A DNA stretch of 64,000 bases from Pyxidicoccus fallax (GTDB lineage Bacteria; Myxococcota; Myxococcia; Myxococcales; Myxococcaceae): NCBI RefSeq assembly GCF_012933655.1, contig NZ_JABBJJ010000011.1, positions 22,906 to 86,905 of the forward strand, read 5' to 3'. Both the position numbers and the translations under genes were made by a program. The notes below the pieces were generated by a model that had not been told where the DNA came from, searched no databases, and saw only the letters and a list, made by a program, of their open reading frames with translations. How positions within the stretch are numbered: position 1 is the first letter of the stretch; every line of letters starts with the position of its first letter. This document shows positions 45,340-54,718 of the stretch, one piece after another.

Positions 45340-45591
45340 ATGCCCGGCGAGCGCTCCACTTCCGGCCGTGACGTGGCCCTCTCCCCCCGGAACATGGGGG
45401 CGTCGCTCGTCGCGGTGCTCCTGGTGCTGTTTCCCTCAGTGGTGTTCGCATGCCCCGCGTGCACGGTGCGGGCTCCCGAGTCGGCGGTGCGCTCGGCGCT
45501 GTTGCTGGGCGGGCTCGTGCTCGCGCCGTTCCTGCTCGTGGGCCTGGGCGTCTGGGCGGTGCGGCGTGCGGCGCGAGAGGAGCGTGGGTGA
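45340..45591 (+). CDS. Small CPAC-motif membrane protein of the oxidase locus
   Basis: 83 residues. Two hydrophobic segments (GASLVAVLLVLFPSVVF and ALLLGGLVLAPFLLVGLGVWAV) flank a periplasmic loop with CPACTVRAPES, a CxxC that could bind copper or haem. The ATG at 45340 follows GAAGGGG; a second ATG at 45394 is less supported. Its stop overlaps the coxB ATG by one base, so it is translated with the oxidase genes. Homologues of this small protein beside coxB are known in other bacteria, but no function is assigned that I know of. Confidence 0.65.
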   Translation: MPGERSTSGRDVALSPRNMGASLVAVLLVLFPSVVFACPACTVRAPESAVRSALLLGGLVLAPFLLVGLGVWAVRRAAREERG

Positions 45592-46442
45592 TGACGCCGC
45601 CCTCCGGCTCCACATCGTCCCGTCCGGAGCGCGGCGCGGAGCTGGAGCCACCGCGTGTCACGCCCGGCGCTGGCACGACTCCAGACACCCCGCGCGGAGC
45701 GTGGACGTTGGCGCTCCCCGAGGACGCGAGCACGCACGGGCATCGTATCGACGCCCTGCTCGCATGGAGCCATCGCTTCGAGGCGGTGCTGCTGGCGGTG
45801 GCGTTCGGGTGGCTGGTGCTGGCGGTCTGGCGCTTCCGGCGCGCGAAGCGGGCCGCGCCCGATGGGGGCACGCGGCGCTCGCGGGCGTGGGTGCTGGGGC
45901 TGGCCCTGGGCGCCTTCGTGGTGGTGGATGGGACGTTGCTGCTCGGCTCGGAGGGCTACCTGCGGGACGTGCTGTGGAACTTCCGCGTGCCCGCGGAGGA
46001 CCCGCGCACGGTGCGCATCGAGGTCAACGCGCACCAGTGGTCCTGGGAAGCCCGCTACGCCGGCGAGGACGGACGCTTCGGCACTCCGGACGACGTGGTG
46101 ACGTGGAACGACCTGCGCGTCCCGGTGGGAGTGCCCGTCTGGGTGCAGCTCGTGTCCACGGACGTGGTGCACGGCTTCTCGCTGCCGCACTTCCGCGTGA
46201 AGCTGGATGCGATTCCGGGCCGCGTGAATCAGACCTGGTTCCAGGCCGCGCGCGAGGGGACGTGGGAGGTGGCCTGCCACCAGCACTGCGGCACCAGCCA
46301 CTACAAGATGCGCGGCGTGCTCCAGGTCATGACGCCGGAGTCCTACGCCCACTGGCTGCGCGAGGCGGGGCGGCAGGCCGTGCAGGGGTACGACGCGGAG
46401 GACCTCGCGGCCCACTGGGGCTGGGAGTGGAAGGCGCCATGA
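45591..46442 (+). CDS. coxB: Cytochrome c oxidase subunit II
   Basis: 283 residues. After a polar N-terminal extension (1-55) come two transmembrane helices (AVLLAVAFGWLVLAVW and AWVLGLALGAFVVVDG) and the CuA cupredoxin domain: WSWEARYAGEDG, HGFSLPHFRVK supplying a His ligand, and CHQHCGTSHYKM with the two bridging Cys, His and Met. No haem c domain is attached, so electrons probably arrive from a separate cytochrome such as the dihaem protein downstream. Overlaps coxA by four bases (ATGA). Confidence 0.95.
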   Translation: MTPPSGSTSSRPERGAELEPPRVTPGAGTTPDTPRGAWTLALPEDASTHGHRIDALLAWSHRFEAVLLAVAFGWLVLAVWRFRRAKRAAPDGGTRRSRAWVLGLALGAFVVVDGTLLLGSEGYLRDVLWNFRVPAEDPRTVRIEVNAHQWSWEARYAGEDGRFGTPDDVVTWNDLRVPVGVPVWVQLVSTDVVHGFSLPHFRVKLDAIPGRVNQTWFQAAREGTWEVACHQHCGTSHYKMRGVLQVMTPESYAHWLREAGRQAVQGYDAEDLAAHWGWEWKAP

Positions 46443-48190
46443 GCCTCGTCTCCTCGGACCACAAGGCCGTCGCGCGGCGGTATCTCTGGAGTGGGCTCGG
46501 CTTCCTGTTCTTCGGTGGGTTGCTGGCGCTGCTCATCCGCTGGCAGTGGGCACTGCCGGGGCAGCCGGTGCCGGGGCTGGCGTGGGCGCTCCCCGAGTCA
46601 CGGGGCGCGCTGACGCCTCCGGCCTACACGGCCGTGTTCACGATGCACGGTCTCATCATGATTTTCTTCGCGGTGACGCCGCTGCTCTTCGGCGCGCTGG
46701 GGCACTTCGTCCTGCCGCTGGCCATCGGCGCGCGCGGACTCGCGTTCCCGCGTCTCTCCTCGCTGGGCTTCTGGGTCTACGCGGTGGGCGGAGCGCTGGT
46801 GCTGGCCTCGTTCGCCGTACGGCTCGGCCCGGCGAGCGCGGGGTGGACGGCGTACCCGCCCCTGTCGACACCGGCCTTCACGCCGGGCCTGGGCCAGACG
46901 CTGGTGACGGTGGCCGTGCTGTGCGCGGCGGCATCGGCGTTCCTCTATGGGCTCAACTTCGTCGTCACGGTGGTGCGGTGCCGGGCGCCAGGGATGACGT
47001 GGGGCCGGCTGCCGCTGACGGTGTGGGGGCTGTTCTTCGCCTCGGTGTTGAACGTGCTGTTCGTGCCGGTGCTGGCGGCGGCCACGGCGCTGCTGCTGAT
47101 GGACCGGCTGCTGGGCACGCAATTCTTCGTCGCGGGCGCGGCGGCGGTGGGCGGTGGCGGCGACCCGGTGGTGTACCAGCACCTCTTCTGGCTGTTCGGC
47201 CACCCGGAGGTCTACATCCTGATTCTCCCCGCCTGGGGGATGGTGGGTGACTTCGTGGCCTTCTTCAGCCGCAAGCCCGCGCACGGCTACCGGCTGACGG
47301 CGGGGGCCATGGGCGTGGTGACGGCGCTGAGCGGCCTGGTCTACGCGCACCACCTCTTCACGAGCGGCATGGCGCCGGTGCTCGGGCGCGCGTTCATGGT
47401 GCTGACGCTGCTCATCTCGCTGCCCGCGGAGGTGATGTTCCTCAACTGGCTGATGACGCTGTGGCGCGGCAGCGTGCGGCTGACGGCGCCGATGCTCGCG
47501 GCGCTGGGGACGATGGGGGTGTTCGGGCTCGGAGGCATCACCGGGCTGGCGTTGGGCGCGGTGGCCACGGACGTGCCGCTGCACGGGACGCTGTGGGTGG
47601 TGGGGCACTTCCACCTGACGATGGGAGCGGCGAGCTTCCTCGCCGTCTTCGCCGGGCTCTACTTCTGGTTCCCGAAGATGTACGGACGGGCGATGCACGA
47701 GGGGCTCGCGAAGGCGCACGTGCTGTCGAGCGCGGTGCTGTTCCTCGGGGTGTTCGGCGGGCAGCTCGCGGCGGGATACGCGGGGCAGTTGCGGCGGCTG
47801 TATGACCCGTACCAGTACACGTACCTGAAGCACCTCTTGCCGCTGAACCAGTGGACGACGGTGTTCGCGTTCCTGCTCGGGGCGGCGCAGCTGTTGTTCG
47901 TGGTGAACCTGGTGTGGACGCTGCGGCGCGGCCGGGTGGCCGAGCCGAACCCGTGGCACGTGGGGACGCTGGAGTGGACGTGCGCGCCGAGCCCGCCGCC
48001 GGAATGGAACTTCCATTCCGCTCCGGTGGTGCTGCGCGGGCCCCATGCGCTGTCACAGCCGGAGGTGCTCGCGCGACTGGGGCGGGACTGGATTGGGCAG
48101 GCGGAGGTGCTGCCGGAGGCAGCAGTGGAAGGCGCGGACGCGGAGCGCACGGACACGGGTCGAGTGTCCACGGTGGGCGGTGCCACGTAG
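46439..48190 (+). CDS. coxA: Cytochrome c oxidase subunit I
   Basis: 583 residues, twelve membrane helices. Haem- and copper-binding motifs: MHGLIMIFF (low-spin haem His), WLFGHPEVYILILPAWG with the cross-linked His-Tyr of CuB, YAHHLFTSGM for the other two CuB His ligands, and VVGHFHLTMG for the haem a and a3 axial His. This is the aa3 type with the Tyr in helix VI. The polar tail (about 540-583) is an addition. It overlaps coxB by four bases. A strong hairpin follows its stop. Confidence 0.96.
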   Translation: MSLVSSDHKAVARRYLWSGLGFLFFGGLLALLIRWQWALPGQPVPGLAWALPESRGALTPPAYTAVFTMHGLIMIFFAVTPLLFGALGHFVLPLAIGARGLAFPRLSSLGFWVYAVGGALVLASFAVRLGPASAGWTAYPPLSTPAFTPGLGQTLVTVAVLCAAASAFLYGLNFVVTVVRCRAPGMTWGRLPLTVWGLFFASVLNVLFVPVLAAATALLLMDRLLGTQFFVAGAAAVGGGGDPVVYQHLFWLFGHPEVYILILPAWGMVGDFVAFFSRKPAHGYRLTAGAMGVVTALSGLVYAHHLFTSGMAPVLGRAFMVLTLLISLPAEVMFLNWLMTLWRGSVRLTAPMLAALGTMGVFGLGGITGLALGAVATDVPLHGTLWVVGHFHLTMGAASFLAVFAGLYFWFPKMYGRAMHEGLAKAHVLSSAVLFLGVFGGQLAAGYAGQLRRLYDPYQYTYLKHLLPLNQWTTVFAFLLGAAQLLFVVNLVWTLRRGRVAEPNPWHVGTLEWTCAPSPPPEWNFHSAPVVLRGPHALSQPEVLARLGRDWIGQAEVLPEAAVEGADAERTDTGRVSTVGGAT

Positions 48191-48218
48191 CGTCGTTGCC
48201 CGCGTGGAACTCCGGATA

Positions 48219-48254
48219 CCGCGTGGCACGGAGTCGCGGCCCCGTGCCACGCGG
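48219..48254. terminator. Perfect 13-bp stem after coxA
   Basis: CCGCGTGGCACGG (48219-48231) pairs exactly with CCGTGCCACGCGG (48242-48254) around a ten-base loop. It lies 28 bp after the coxA stop and before the end of the convergent YjzC-like gene. No T-run is present, so it may be a bidirectional terminator or a transcript-stabilising structure. Confidence 0.55.
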
Positions 48255-48265
48255 AGAGCGTGAGC

Positions 48266-48469
48266 CTAGCCGATGGTCTCGAGCTTCCAGTAAGCGGCCT
48301 TTCTCGCTGAACTGACAGGCGGGAACCTCTCCCCCTTGCTGACCGTGATGCGCTGCTCACCGGGCGTTGGGGTGGTCGTCCTCATTCCGTCCGTGTAGCC
48401 ATCGAAGGCGTAGATGCCGCTGGTCTCGCACGTATCGCCAGTCTTGAACCGGTCTCCTACTTTCGCCAT
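48266..48469 (-). CDS. YjzC-like small protein
   Basis: 67 residues. KVGDRFKTGDTCETSGIYAFDGY and the repeated short Gly/Pro-turn segments resemble the YjzC family of small beta-rich proteins (K/R-x-G-x-x-x-x-x-G-x-Y...GD/E-x-F-P). The ATG at 48469 has AAGGAG about 12 bases upstream. It is encoded on the strand opposite to the oxidase genes and interrupts the coxA-coxC spacing, suggesting later insertion. Function unknown. Confidence 0.6.
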   Translation of the reverse strand: MAKVGDRFKTGDTCETSGIYAFDGYTDGMRTTTPTPGEQRITVSKGERFPPVSSARKAAYWKLETIG

Positions 48470-48729
48470 GACTTGGGTACTCCTTCCCTGATGGGGTGTG
48501 GTTGCTCGCGAAGCAATCGCGGAGTGCGGTTGCTCGCGAACTCATCAGTAAGCGCGGAGTCGAAGTCGGCCAATGCAACCGGGCTACCACGCGGGTGGTA
48601 CTCCCCGTCCGCGCCGGGGCCTTGACGCTCCTGCGCGTTCACTCCGAGGGCGAGCCATCGTGCCCCGACCGCTTTGTCGTGAGGGGCCGCCGCTGGTACA
48701 CCATGCCGTCGCACTCCCCCGACACCGCG

Positions 48730-49314
48730 ATGACCCATCCTTTCGAGCCACCTGTCGTTGAGCCTCCACCCCGCGCGGGGAACACCGCATGGCTCGGCAC
48801 GATGCTGGGCCTCGCGGCCTGGTCGATGTTCTTCGTCGCGCTGACCTTCGCGGTGGGCTGGTACCGGATGCGTGAGCCGTGGCCGCCGCTGCCGCTCTCC
48901 CCGGTGCTGCTCGCGCTTCCGGGCCTGCCGCTCATCGCGGGGAGCATCTGGCTCCACCGGGCCTCGCGGGCCACGTACGCCGGACCCGAGGGACACCGGC
49001 GCCTCCTCATCGCCCTCGGTGGAGTCCTGGTGCTGGGCGGGCTCTACACCGCGGGGCAGGCCGGGTTGACGCACGTCTCCTGGTGGAACCACCACCTGCG
49101 CATCCCCGAGGACGGCGTGCCCGCGTCCGCGTACTACGGGCTCACCGCGCTGCACGTGCTGCACATGCTCGCCGTGCTCGCGGTCATCTTCTTCTCCGCC
49201 CTCCGTCTGTGGCGTGGCGGCGGCGCTCCAGTGTCCCTGAGGCAATACGCGCTCGGCTGGCACTTCGTGACGGTGACGTGGCTGCTCCTCTACGTGGCGG
49301 TGTACCTGCCATGA
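48730..49314 (+). CDS. coxC: Cytochrome c oxidase subunit III
   Basis: 194 residues, five membrane helices, typical of the shorter five-helix subunit III: AWLGTMLGLAAWSMFFVALTFAVGWYRMR, GLTALHVLHMLAVLAVIFF (with the conserved His in the lipid pocket) and [18 protein letters not shown]. The start is uncertain between ATG 48730 and an upstream ATG at 48703; neither has a strong ribosome-binding site. The start lies 540 bp after coxA, separated by the YjzC-like gene, so it likely has its own promoter. Its stop overlaps the next gene by four bases. Confidence 0.9.
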   Translation: MTHPFEPPVVEPPPRAGNTAWLGTMLGLAAWSMFFVALTFAVGWYRMREPWPPLPLSPVLLALPGLPLIAGSIWLHRASRATYAGPEGHRRLLIALGGVLVLGGLYTAGQAGLTHVSWWNHHLRIPEDGVPASAYYGLTALHVLHMLAVLAVIFFSALRLWRGGGAPVSLRQYALGWHFVTVTWLLLYVAVYLP

Positions 49315-50312
49315 CGGCGCGCGGAGCCACACCCCGGGGCCTGCTGACGCTCGCGGCCCTGACGCTCGCGGTGGCCTGTCGTTCCAAGCCGGCCCCCACC
49401 TTCGAACCCCTGAAGCTCGCCGACGGCCGCATGGTGCCCGCGGCGACGCTGTCTCGCGGGCACGCGGTGTACACGCACTACTGCGCGTCCTGCCACGGCG
49501 AGGCCGGAGACGGACAGGGCCCGGCGGGACGCGGAATGCGTCCGGTGCCTCGCAGCTTCCGACAGGGCCTCTTCAAGTTCGGCGGAGTCGCCGCCGGCGA
49601 GCTGCCCACGGACGACGCGCTGAAGCGCACGCTGCGTCGCGGGCTGCATGGCACGCCGATGTTCGCGTGGGACGTGCCCGACGCCGACGTGGACGCGGTG
49701 GTGCAGTACCTGAAGACCTTCAGCCCGCGCTGGCGCGAGGAGTCCCCCGGCCAGCCGCTGGCCGTGTCTTCCGACCCGTGGAAGGGCCGCGAGTCCGAGG
49801 CCGTGGAGCGCGGCAAGGTCGTCTACCACGTGGCCGGCGCCGGCAACGCGGGCTGCGCGAGCTGTCACGTGGCGTACCTGCCCCGCGCCGAGCTGGCCGC
49901 GCTGATGCGCAAGGCCCTCGGCCGGGACGTGGACCTCTCCAAGGCGGACCCGTACACCGCGCAGCCCCGGGACTCGGACCACGCCGTGGTGGTGGACTCC
50001 AAGGGCGAGCCCACCCAGCTGGCGAAGGTGCTGCCCCCGGACTTCCTCTTCCATCCCCTGCGCACGGTGTGGCCGGAGGGAGACGACGTGGAGGGCACCC
50101 CGTACACCGCCGAGCGGCAGCGCGAGGACCTCTACCGCGTCATCGCCGCCGGCGTGGGCGGCGCGGCCATGCCGACCTGGAAGGGCGCCATCCCCGAGGA
50201 GAACCTCTGGGCGCTCGCCTACTACGTGCAGTCGCTGGTGCGGCTCCGGGACACGGACGAGGCTCGGGCCTTGAAGGAGCGCCTCCGGGCCTCCACCCAG
50301 GCCGTCCAGTGA
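49311..50312 (+). CDS. Dihaem cytochrome c lipoprotein
   Basis: 333 residues. Lipobox LAVACRS near residue 23 predicts a membrane-anchored periplasmic lipoprotein. Two CASCH haem-attachment sites, [18 protein letters not shown] near 60 and [13 protein letters not shown] near 184, with Met-rich axial candidates (TPMFAW, AAMPTW). It probably donates electrons to the CuA centre of the oxidase, whose subunit II lacks a haem domain. Translationally coupled to coxC. Confidence 0.9.
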   Translation: MTARGATPRGLLTLAALTLAVACRSKPAPTFEPLKLADGRMVPAATLSRGHAVYTHYCASCHGEAGDGQGPAGRGMRPVPRSFRQGLFKFGGVAAGELPTDDALKRTLRRGLHGTPMFAWDVPDADVDAVVQYLKTFSPRWREESPGQPLAVSSDPWKGRESEAVERGKVVYHVAGAGNAGCASCHVAYLPRAELAALMRKALGRDVDLSKADPYTAQPRDSDHAVVVDSKGEPTQLAKVLPPDFLFHPLRTVWPEGDDVEGTPYTAERQREDLYRVIAAGVGGAAMPTWKGAIPEENLWALAYYVQSLVRLRDTDEARALKERLRASTQAVQ

Positions 50313-50418
50313 GAGCGGACTGACTGGGGAATCAAAAAAGCGCCGGCCGCACGCAACACTTTCTCAGCCGGGGCGAAAATGTAGGCACGTCGCACCTCCG
50401 TCCCCCAGGAGTCCCCCC

Positions 50419-51732
50419 GTGTCGAAGATTCACACCGTTCGCCCCAACGAGAACCTCAGCCTGCTTGCCCAGCGCTACGGCACCACCGTGTCGGCGCTGC
50501 AGAAGGCCAACGGCATCTCCAACCCGAACAAGATCTTCGTCGGGCAGCGGCTCGTTGTGGACGGGTTCGACGCTCCGAAGGCCGCCGCTCCCCGCTCCGG
50601 CTCCGGCGGCTCCAGCTACACGGTGAAGTCGGGTGACACGCTGAGTGGCATCGCGGGCCGTCATGGCACGACGGTGGCCGCGCTCCAGCAGGCCAACGGC
50701 ATCGCCAACCCGAACAAGATCTACGTCGGCCAGAAGCTCACGATTCCGGGCGCGGGCGGCACCAGCGCGCCGAGCCGTCCGTCCTCGGGCGGCGGCCAGT
50801 CGTACACGGTGAAGTCGGGCGACACGCTGAGTGGCATCGCCGGCCGTCACGGCACGACGGTGGGCGCGTTGCAGCAGGCCAACGGTATCGCCAACCCGAA
50901 CAAGATCTACGTCGGCCAGAAGCTCACGATTCCGGGCGCGGGCGGCCCCTCCGCTCCGAGCAGCCCGCCCCCGTCCTCGGGTGGCCAGCGGTACACGGTG
51001 AAGTCGGGCGACACGCTCAGCGGCATCGCGGGCCGGTTCGGCACCACGGTGGGCGCGCTGCAGCAGGCCAACGGCATCTCCAACCCGAACCGCATCTACG
51101 CGGGCCAGACGCTCACGATTCCGGGCGGTGGCTCTCCGAGCCGTCCTCCTCCCACGAACAACCCGCCGGTGGGCGGAGTGGGTGGGCCGAAGCCGCCGAC
51201 GGGTGGCTCCGCGGGCGTGACGGTGGCGCAGCTGCGCCGGGTGATGCCGAACCTGTCGCAGGCGAAGGCGGAGCAGTACCTGCCCTACCTGAATCAGGCC
51301 ATGGCGGAGGCGAACATCACCACGCCGATGCGCAAGGCGGCCTTCCTGGCGCAGCTCGCGCACGAGAGCGGTGAGCTCCGCTACATGGAGGAGATTGCGT
51401 CCGGCGCGGCGTACGAGGGCCGCCGGGACCTGGGCAACACCCAGCCGGGCGACGGCGTGCGCTACAAGGGCCGTGGCCCCATCCAGCTCACCGGCCGCGC
51501 CAACTACCGCTCCGCGGGCGCCGCGCTCGGCATCGACCTGGAGGGCAACCCCACGCGCGCCAAGGACCCGGACGTCGCGTTCCGCATCGCCGGCTGGTAC
51601 TGGTCGTCGCGCAACCTCAACACCTACGCGGACGCGGGCAACTTCCGCGAGGTCACCCGCCGCATCAACGGCGGCTACAACGGCATGGCCGACCGCGAGG
51701 CCTACTACCGCCGCGCGCTCGACGTGTTCTGA
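50419..51732 (+). CDS. LysM-repeat GH19 muramidase/chitinase-like protein
   Basis: 437 residues, no signal peptide. Four LysM peptidoglycan-binding modules (about 4-47, 66-110, 128-172, 191-235; each with [19 protein letters not shown] starts) separated by Ser/Gly/Pro linkers, then a GH19 lysozyme/chitinase domain (about 255-437): [21 protein letters not shown] with the catalytic Glu, [17 protein letters not shown], and [18 protein letters not shown] start with AGGAG upstream. Absence of a signal suggests export through a dedicated machine, holin-like release or lysis. An intrinsic terminator follows. Confidence 0.93.
   Translation: MSKIHTVRPNENLSLLAQRYGTTVSALQKANGISNPNKIFVGQRLVVDGFDAPKAAAPRSGSGGSSYTVKSGDTLSGIAGRHGTTVAALQQANGIANPNKIYVGQKLTIPGAGGTSAPSRPSSGGGQSYTVKSGDTLSGIAGRHGTTVGALQQANGIANPNKIYVGQKLTIPGAGGPSAPSSPPPSSGGQRYTVKSGDTLSGIAGRFGTTVGALQQANGISNPNRIYAGQTLTIPGGGSPSRPPPTNNPPVGGVGGPKPPTGGSAGVTVAQLRRVMPNLSQAKAEQYLPYLNQAMAEANITTPMRKAAFLAQLAHESGELRYMEEIASGAAYEGRRDLGNTQPGDGVRYKGRGPIQLTGRANYRSAGAALGIDLEGNPTRAKDPDVAFRIAGWYWSSRNLNTYADAGNFREVTRRINGGYNGMADREAYYRRALDVF
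50617..51126 (+). repeat. Near-identical LysM module repeats (DNA level)
   Basis: The second, third and fourth LysM modules start at 50617, 50803 and 50992 and are close copies at the nucleotide level (period about 186-189 bp), showing recent internal duplication. The first module (50425 on) is more diverged. Confidence 0.7.
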
Positions 51733-51758
51733 GCGCTCGCCGCCACCCCGAGCCGACC

Positions 51759-51801
51759 GCGAGGACCGTGTGCCCCCGAGGCCGCGGTCCTCGCTGTGTT
51801 T
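51759..51801 (+). terminator. Intrinsic terminator after the LysM-GH19 gene
   Basis: GCGAGGACCG (51759-51768) pairs with CGGTCCTCGC (51785-51794) and is followed by TGTGTTT, 27 bp after the stop. Confidence 0.6.
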
Positions 51802-51940
51802 CCGGGGCACGGAGTCCCGAGCGGGAGACCCGCGTCCAGGACCCGCGACGCACCGGAGCCCCGGCGGGGCCGTGATTCCAGGGACCTGACGGTGGTCCGG
51901 CCGCTGCACCGGGCAGGGCGTTCCCTACCGGAGCGCGCCC

Positions 51941-53308
51941 ATGTCCCGTATCGACTCCACCGGCAGCACCCCTGTCTCCATCGACACTTCCCCGGACACC
52001 GGCCCCACGCCGGCCCCGTCCCGGACGAAGGCCCCCCACACCCCGGCCTCCACCGCGCGCAACGAGGTGCGCGCCTATGACGGACCTCCCGCTCGCACAC
52101 CCCAGGGACCCGCGCCGAAGTCGACGCCGGCCGCCTCGGGCCCGACGGTCTCCGCGGGAGAGCTGGCGGCATCCGGCGGCAGGGTGCGCCAGGCGTCCTC
52201 GTCGGAAGTGCCCGAACAGGTGTACGACGCCATCCGCTCGAACCTGAAGCGGGACTTCCAGGACTGGGCCGTCACCGACTGTGACGTGAAGGCGGTCCAC
52301 ACGGTGCTCGGGACGTTGCAGCCGGGCGTCTACCGCGCGGCGCTGGAGCGGATGGAGCGCGATGGGCTGCTGGGCACGTACACGAAGGAAATGGACGCGA
52401 GCGCCCGGCACGCCTTCCTGGAGCAGGCCGAGTCCAAGGGCCTGCTCCAGCGAAAAAAGGGAGACGCCCCGGCGGGGCCGCTGGGCTACCCGGCCGTTCC
52501 GGACTTCTTCCGCGATGACGCGAAGCTGCCCGCGTCGATGCGGGACGCGGTGAACCAGCACGACATCCAGGTGGGCGTCGACTTCCACAGGGCCTACTCC
52601 GCGTACCTCGACCGCTACGCGGAGGCCGTCGGCGCGGCGAAGAGCCTCCCGGAGCTGCAGGCGCTGGGGCTTCCGAAGGAGGCACGGCTCGAGGATTCGG
52701 GCCTCCACACCGGCCAGAAGGACCGCGCGAGCGAGGGCTATCTGAAGGCCTGGAGGCAGGGAATCGGCCAGCCGGAGTCGCTCAACCGTACCTATCAGCT
52801 CATCCGCGCGAAGCAGCTGACGCTGGAGGGCGAGCGGCCCACGGGCATCCAGGTGCACGGCAAGGCGGAGTTCTCGCACGAGGCGCTCAATGCGAGCCGG
52901 GAGCTGCAGCTCGATACGCGCGGCAGGGTGGAGCTGAAGGATGCGGTGGGCCTCGCGGTGAAGGCGGGCCCCCTGGAGGTCGAGGAGACGCTCGACTCGG
53001 CGGGCAAGGCGAAGCAGGGGGCGAAGGTGAACCTCGGGTTCATCAAGCTGAGCACGAACTCGGAGGGCGACGTGAAGGTGGGACTCGGCGTGGGCAAAGC
53101 GGCCGAGGTCTACGTGGAGCTCAACCCCGCGAAGGCGGAGTTCGGGGGCGGCGTCTCCTCCGAGCTCGACCTCAAGGTTCTCAAGCTCGCGGTCGAGACC
53201 GGCTTCAACATGAAGGGCCTGACGTCGGACCGGGTGAAGGAGTCCTTCGACAAGAACCACCAGGGCATCTTCGATTCTCCGCCGAAGCCGGGCCCCACGA
53301 CGAAGTAG
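51941..53308 (+). CDS. Unknown 455-residue protein next to the muramidase
   Basis: Residues 1-75 are Pro/Ser/Thr-rich and disordered; 85-265 are helical with DAIRSNLKRDFQDWAVTDCDVKAVHTVLG and an acidic middle; 270-455 are beta-rich alternating strands (LTLEGERPTGIQVHGKAEFSHE, AEVYVELNPAKAEFGGGVSSELDL). No signal, membrane segment or known catalytic motif seen. Both this protein and the preceding muramidase lack signals, and the pairing raises the possibility of a phage-like or contact-delivered system, but this is inference only. It is convergent with a membrane-protein gene, 11 bp between stops. Confidence 0.6.
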   Translation: MSRIDSTGSTPVSIDTSPDTGPTPAPSRTKAPHTPASTARNEVRAYDGPPARTPQGPAPKSTPAASGPTVSAGELAASGGRVRQASSSEVPEQVYDAIRSNLKRDFQDWAVTDCDVKAVHTVLGTLQPGVYRAALERMERDGLLGTYTKEMDASARHAFLEQAESKGLLQRKKGDAPAGPLGYPAVPDFFRDDAKLPASMRDAVNQHDIQVGVDFHRAYSAYLDRYAEAVGAAKSLPELQALGLPKEARLEDSGLHTGQKDRASEGYLKAWRQGIGQPESLNRTYQLIRAKQLTLEGERPTGIQVHGKAEFSHEALNASRELQLDTRGRVELKDAVGLAVKAGPLEVEETLDSAGKAKQGAKVNLGFIKLSTNSEGDVKVGLGVGKAAEVYVELNPAKAEFGGGVSSELDLKVLKLAVETGFNMKGLTSDRVKESFDKNHQGIFDSPPKPGPTTK

Positions 53309-53319
53309 CGCGGGCCGCC

Positions 53320-54090
53320 TCAGCGGGTGTCGGCGGGCGGAGCGTCCCCGGGCTCCTCCGAGCTCGGGTACATCAGGTACGCGGCGGCCATGCACAGGTG
53401 CCAGGGAAGCAGGAGCACCAGGAGCCACCCCCACTCGTTGTTCAGGGACACGAACAGCCACACCAGGGCCTGGAGCCCCATGCCCACGCTGCCCAGGAAC
53501 TGCGTGCGCCGCAGCTCCGCCACCTGACCGAAGATGGCCGCCAGCGGTGGGACGACGACGAGGGCGAGGAGAAGCTGCTGGAACAGCTCTCCCCAGCTGG
53601 AGCGCCCTCGCACGGAGAAGGCCACGAACACGATGAGGACCTGGAGCACCATGGCCAGCAGGGACACGACGATGCCCGGCACCGAGATGCGCGGGCCGCT
53701 CGCCTCCTTGGGGCCCCCCGCCTCGAGTCGTACCGCCTCCAGCACGTCGGGGTGGACCTCCAGCGCGTACGGGTAGCCCAGCTCCAGCAGCGCCTCCACG
53801 GCCGCGGCGCGCACCGTGCGCCCGTTGCTTCCCTTGCGGTCCCTCGCCTCCTCCGGCAGCTCCATCAGGGACAGCAGGAAGTCCGCGCGGGCGCGGGGGG
53901 GCTCGTCTCCGGCGGGCGGGCAGGCAATCGCCGCGAGGAGCGCATCCACCTCCGCCTGGATGACCCCGGGCGAGCCCATGGCCTCCCGCAGCTCGGGCAG
54001 GGACGTCGACTGGGGCCACTCCGCCAGCGACGACTCCTCGGTGGAAGCGTCGGTGGAGGGCGCCGTGGGGCGGAGGCGGGTCTGGGCCAT
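53320..54090 (-). CDS. Membrane protein, unknown
   Basis: 256 residues. A soluble N-terminal part (1-125) rich in acidic residues and leucines (DFLLSLMELPEEARDRKG, VRAAAVEALLELGYPYALEVHPDVLEAVRL) followed by four hydrophobic helices (SVPGIVVSLLAMVLQVLIVFVAF, LLLALVVVPPLAAIFGQV, GSVGMGLQALVWLFVSL, LLVLLLPWHLCMAAAYLMY). No family recognised. Ends 11 bp from the convergent unknown protein. Confidence 0.65.
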   Translation of the reverse strand: MAQTRLRPTAPSTDASTEESSLAEWPQSTSLPELREAMGSPGVIQAEVDALLAAIACPPAGDEPPRARADFLLSLMELPEEARDRKGSNGRTVRAAAVEALLELGYPYALEVHPDVLEAVRLEAGGPKEASGPRISVPGIVVSLLAMVLQVLIVFVAFSVRGRSSWGELFQQLLLALVVVPPLAAIFGQVAELRRTQFLGSVGMGLQALVWLFVSLNNEWGWLLVLLLPWHLCMAAAYLMYPSSEEPGDAPPADTR

Positions 54091-54249
54091 GGGGAAGGGC
54101 TACCGCCAGCATTCTACGCCAGGTCACGCGGCGGGTGCCCGCCGCCGCCGCCAGGAGGGCAGGGGAGCAGGCTCGGGGAGGAGCAACGCATACCCCCCAT
54201 GCGCACCCTACCCGCGTGTAACCCCTTTCACAGACGAGCGAGGACACGC

Positions 54250-54675
54250 ATGGCGATGGAGCGAGCGCAGCGTTTCGTGGATGCCCTGACGAGGCTGGAG
54301 GAGACCGGCGACGTGGAGGGCCTCGTCTCCCTCTTCAGCGACGACGCGCAGGTGAGCAACGTCGCCTCGTCGCGGGTCTTTTCCGGGCAGGACGGAGCCC
54401 GCCAGTTCTGGACGGAGTACAAGGGCACGTTGGGCAAGGTGAAGTCCACCTTCCGCAACATGATTGAAGCCGGTGACCGCGTGGCCCTGGAGTGGGAGAC
54501 GCAGGGCACCTCCAACAGCGGCGCGGCCATCGCGTACGAGGGCGTGTCCATCATCGAATGGGACGGCGACCGCGTCCGCCGGTTCTACGCGTACTTCGAC
54601 CCGCACGCGCTCGGCCAGGAGCTGGCTCACGGCACCGGCCCCCGCTCGCAGGTGCCCTCCACCACGCCCGCGTGA
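54250..54675 (+). CDS. Nuclear transport factor 2-like (SnoaL) protein
   Basis: 141 residues, a single cone-shaped NTF2 fold: FVDALTRLEETGDVEGLVSLFSDDAQV (helix-turn-Asp/Asp), SRVFSGQDGARQFWTEYKGTLG, ALEWETQGTSNSGAAIAYEGVSIIEWDGDRVRRFYAYFDP. Members are isomerases, dehydratases or ligand-binding proteins; the catalytic identity cannot be read from sequence alone. The ATG at 54250 follows GAGGA. Confidence 0.85.
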   Translation: MAMERAQRFVDALTRLEETGDVEGLVSLFSDDAQVSNVASSRVFSGQDGARQFWTEYKGTLGKVKSTFRNMIEAGDRVALEWETQGTSNSGAAIAYEGVSIIEWDGDRVRRFYAYFDPHALGQELAHGTGPRSQVPSTTPA

Positions 54676-54718
54676 GCCTGGCGCGCTCCGCCACCCGGAC
54701 CGGGCGGCACCCGGGGCA

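Noticed and set aside
48223..48238. TGGCACG resembling a sigma-54 -24 element
   Set aside because: No TTGC -12 element at the correct spacing; the sequence is part of the 13-bp inverted repeat.
50419..53308. Prophage lysis module around the GH19 muramidase
   Set aside because: No holin, spanin, integrase or structural phage genes in the flanks, so a phage origin could not be supported.
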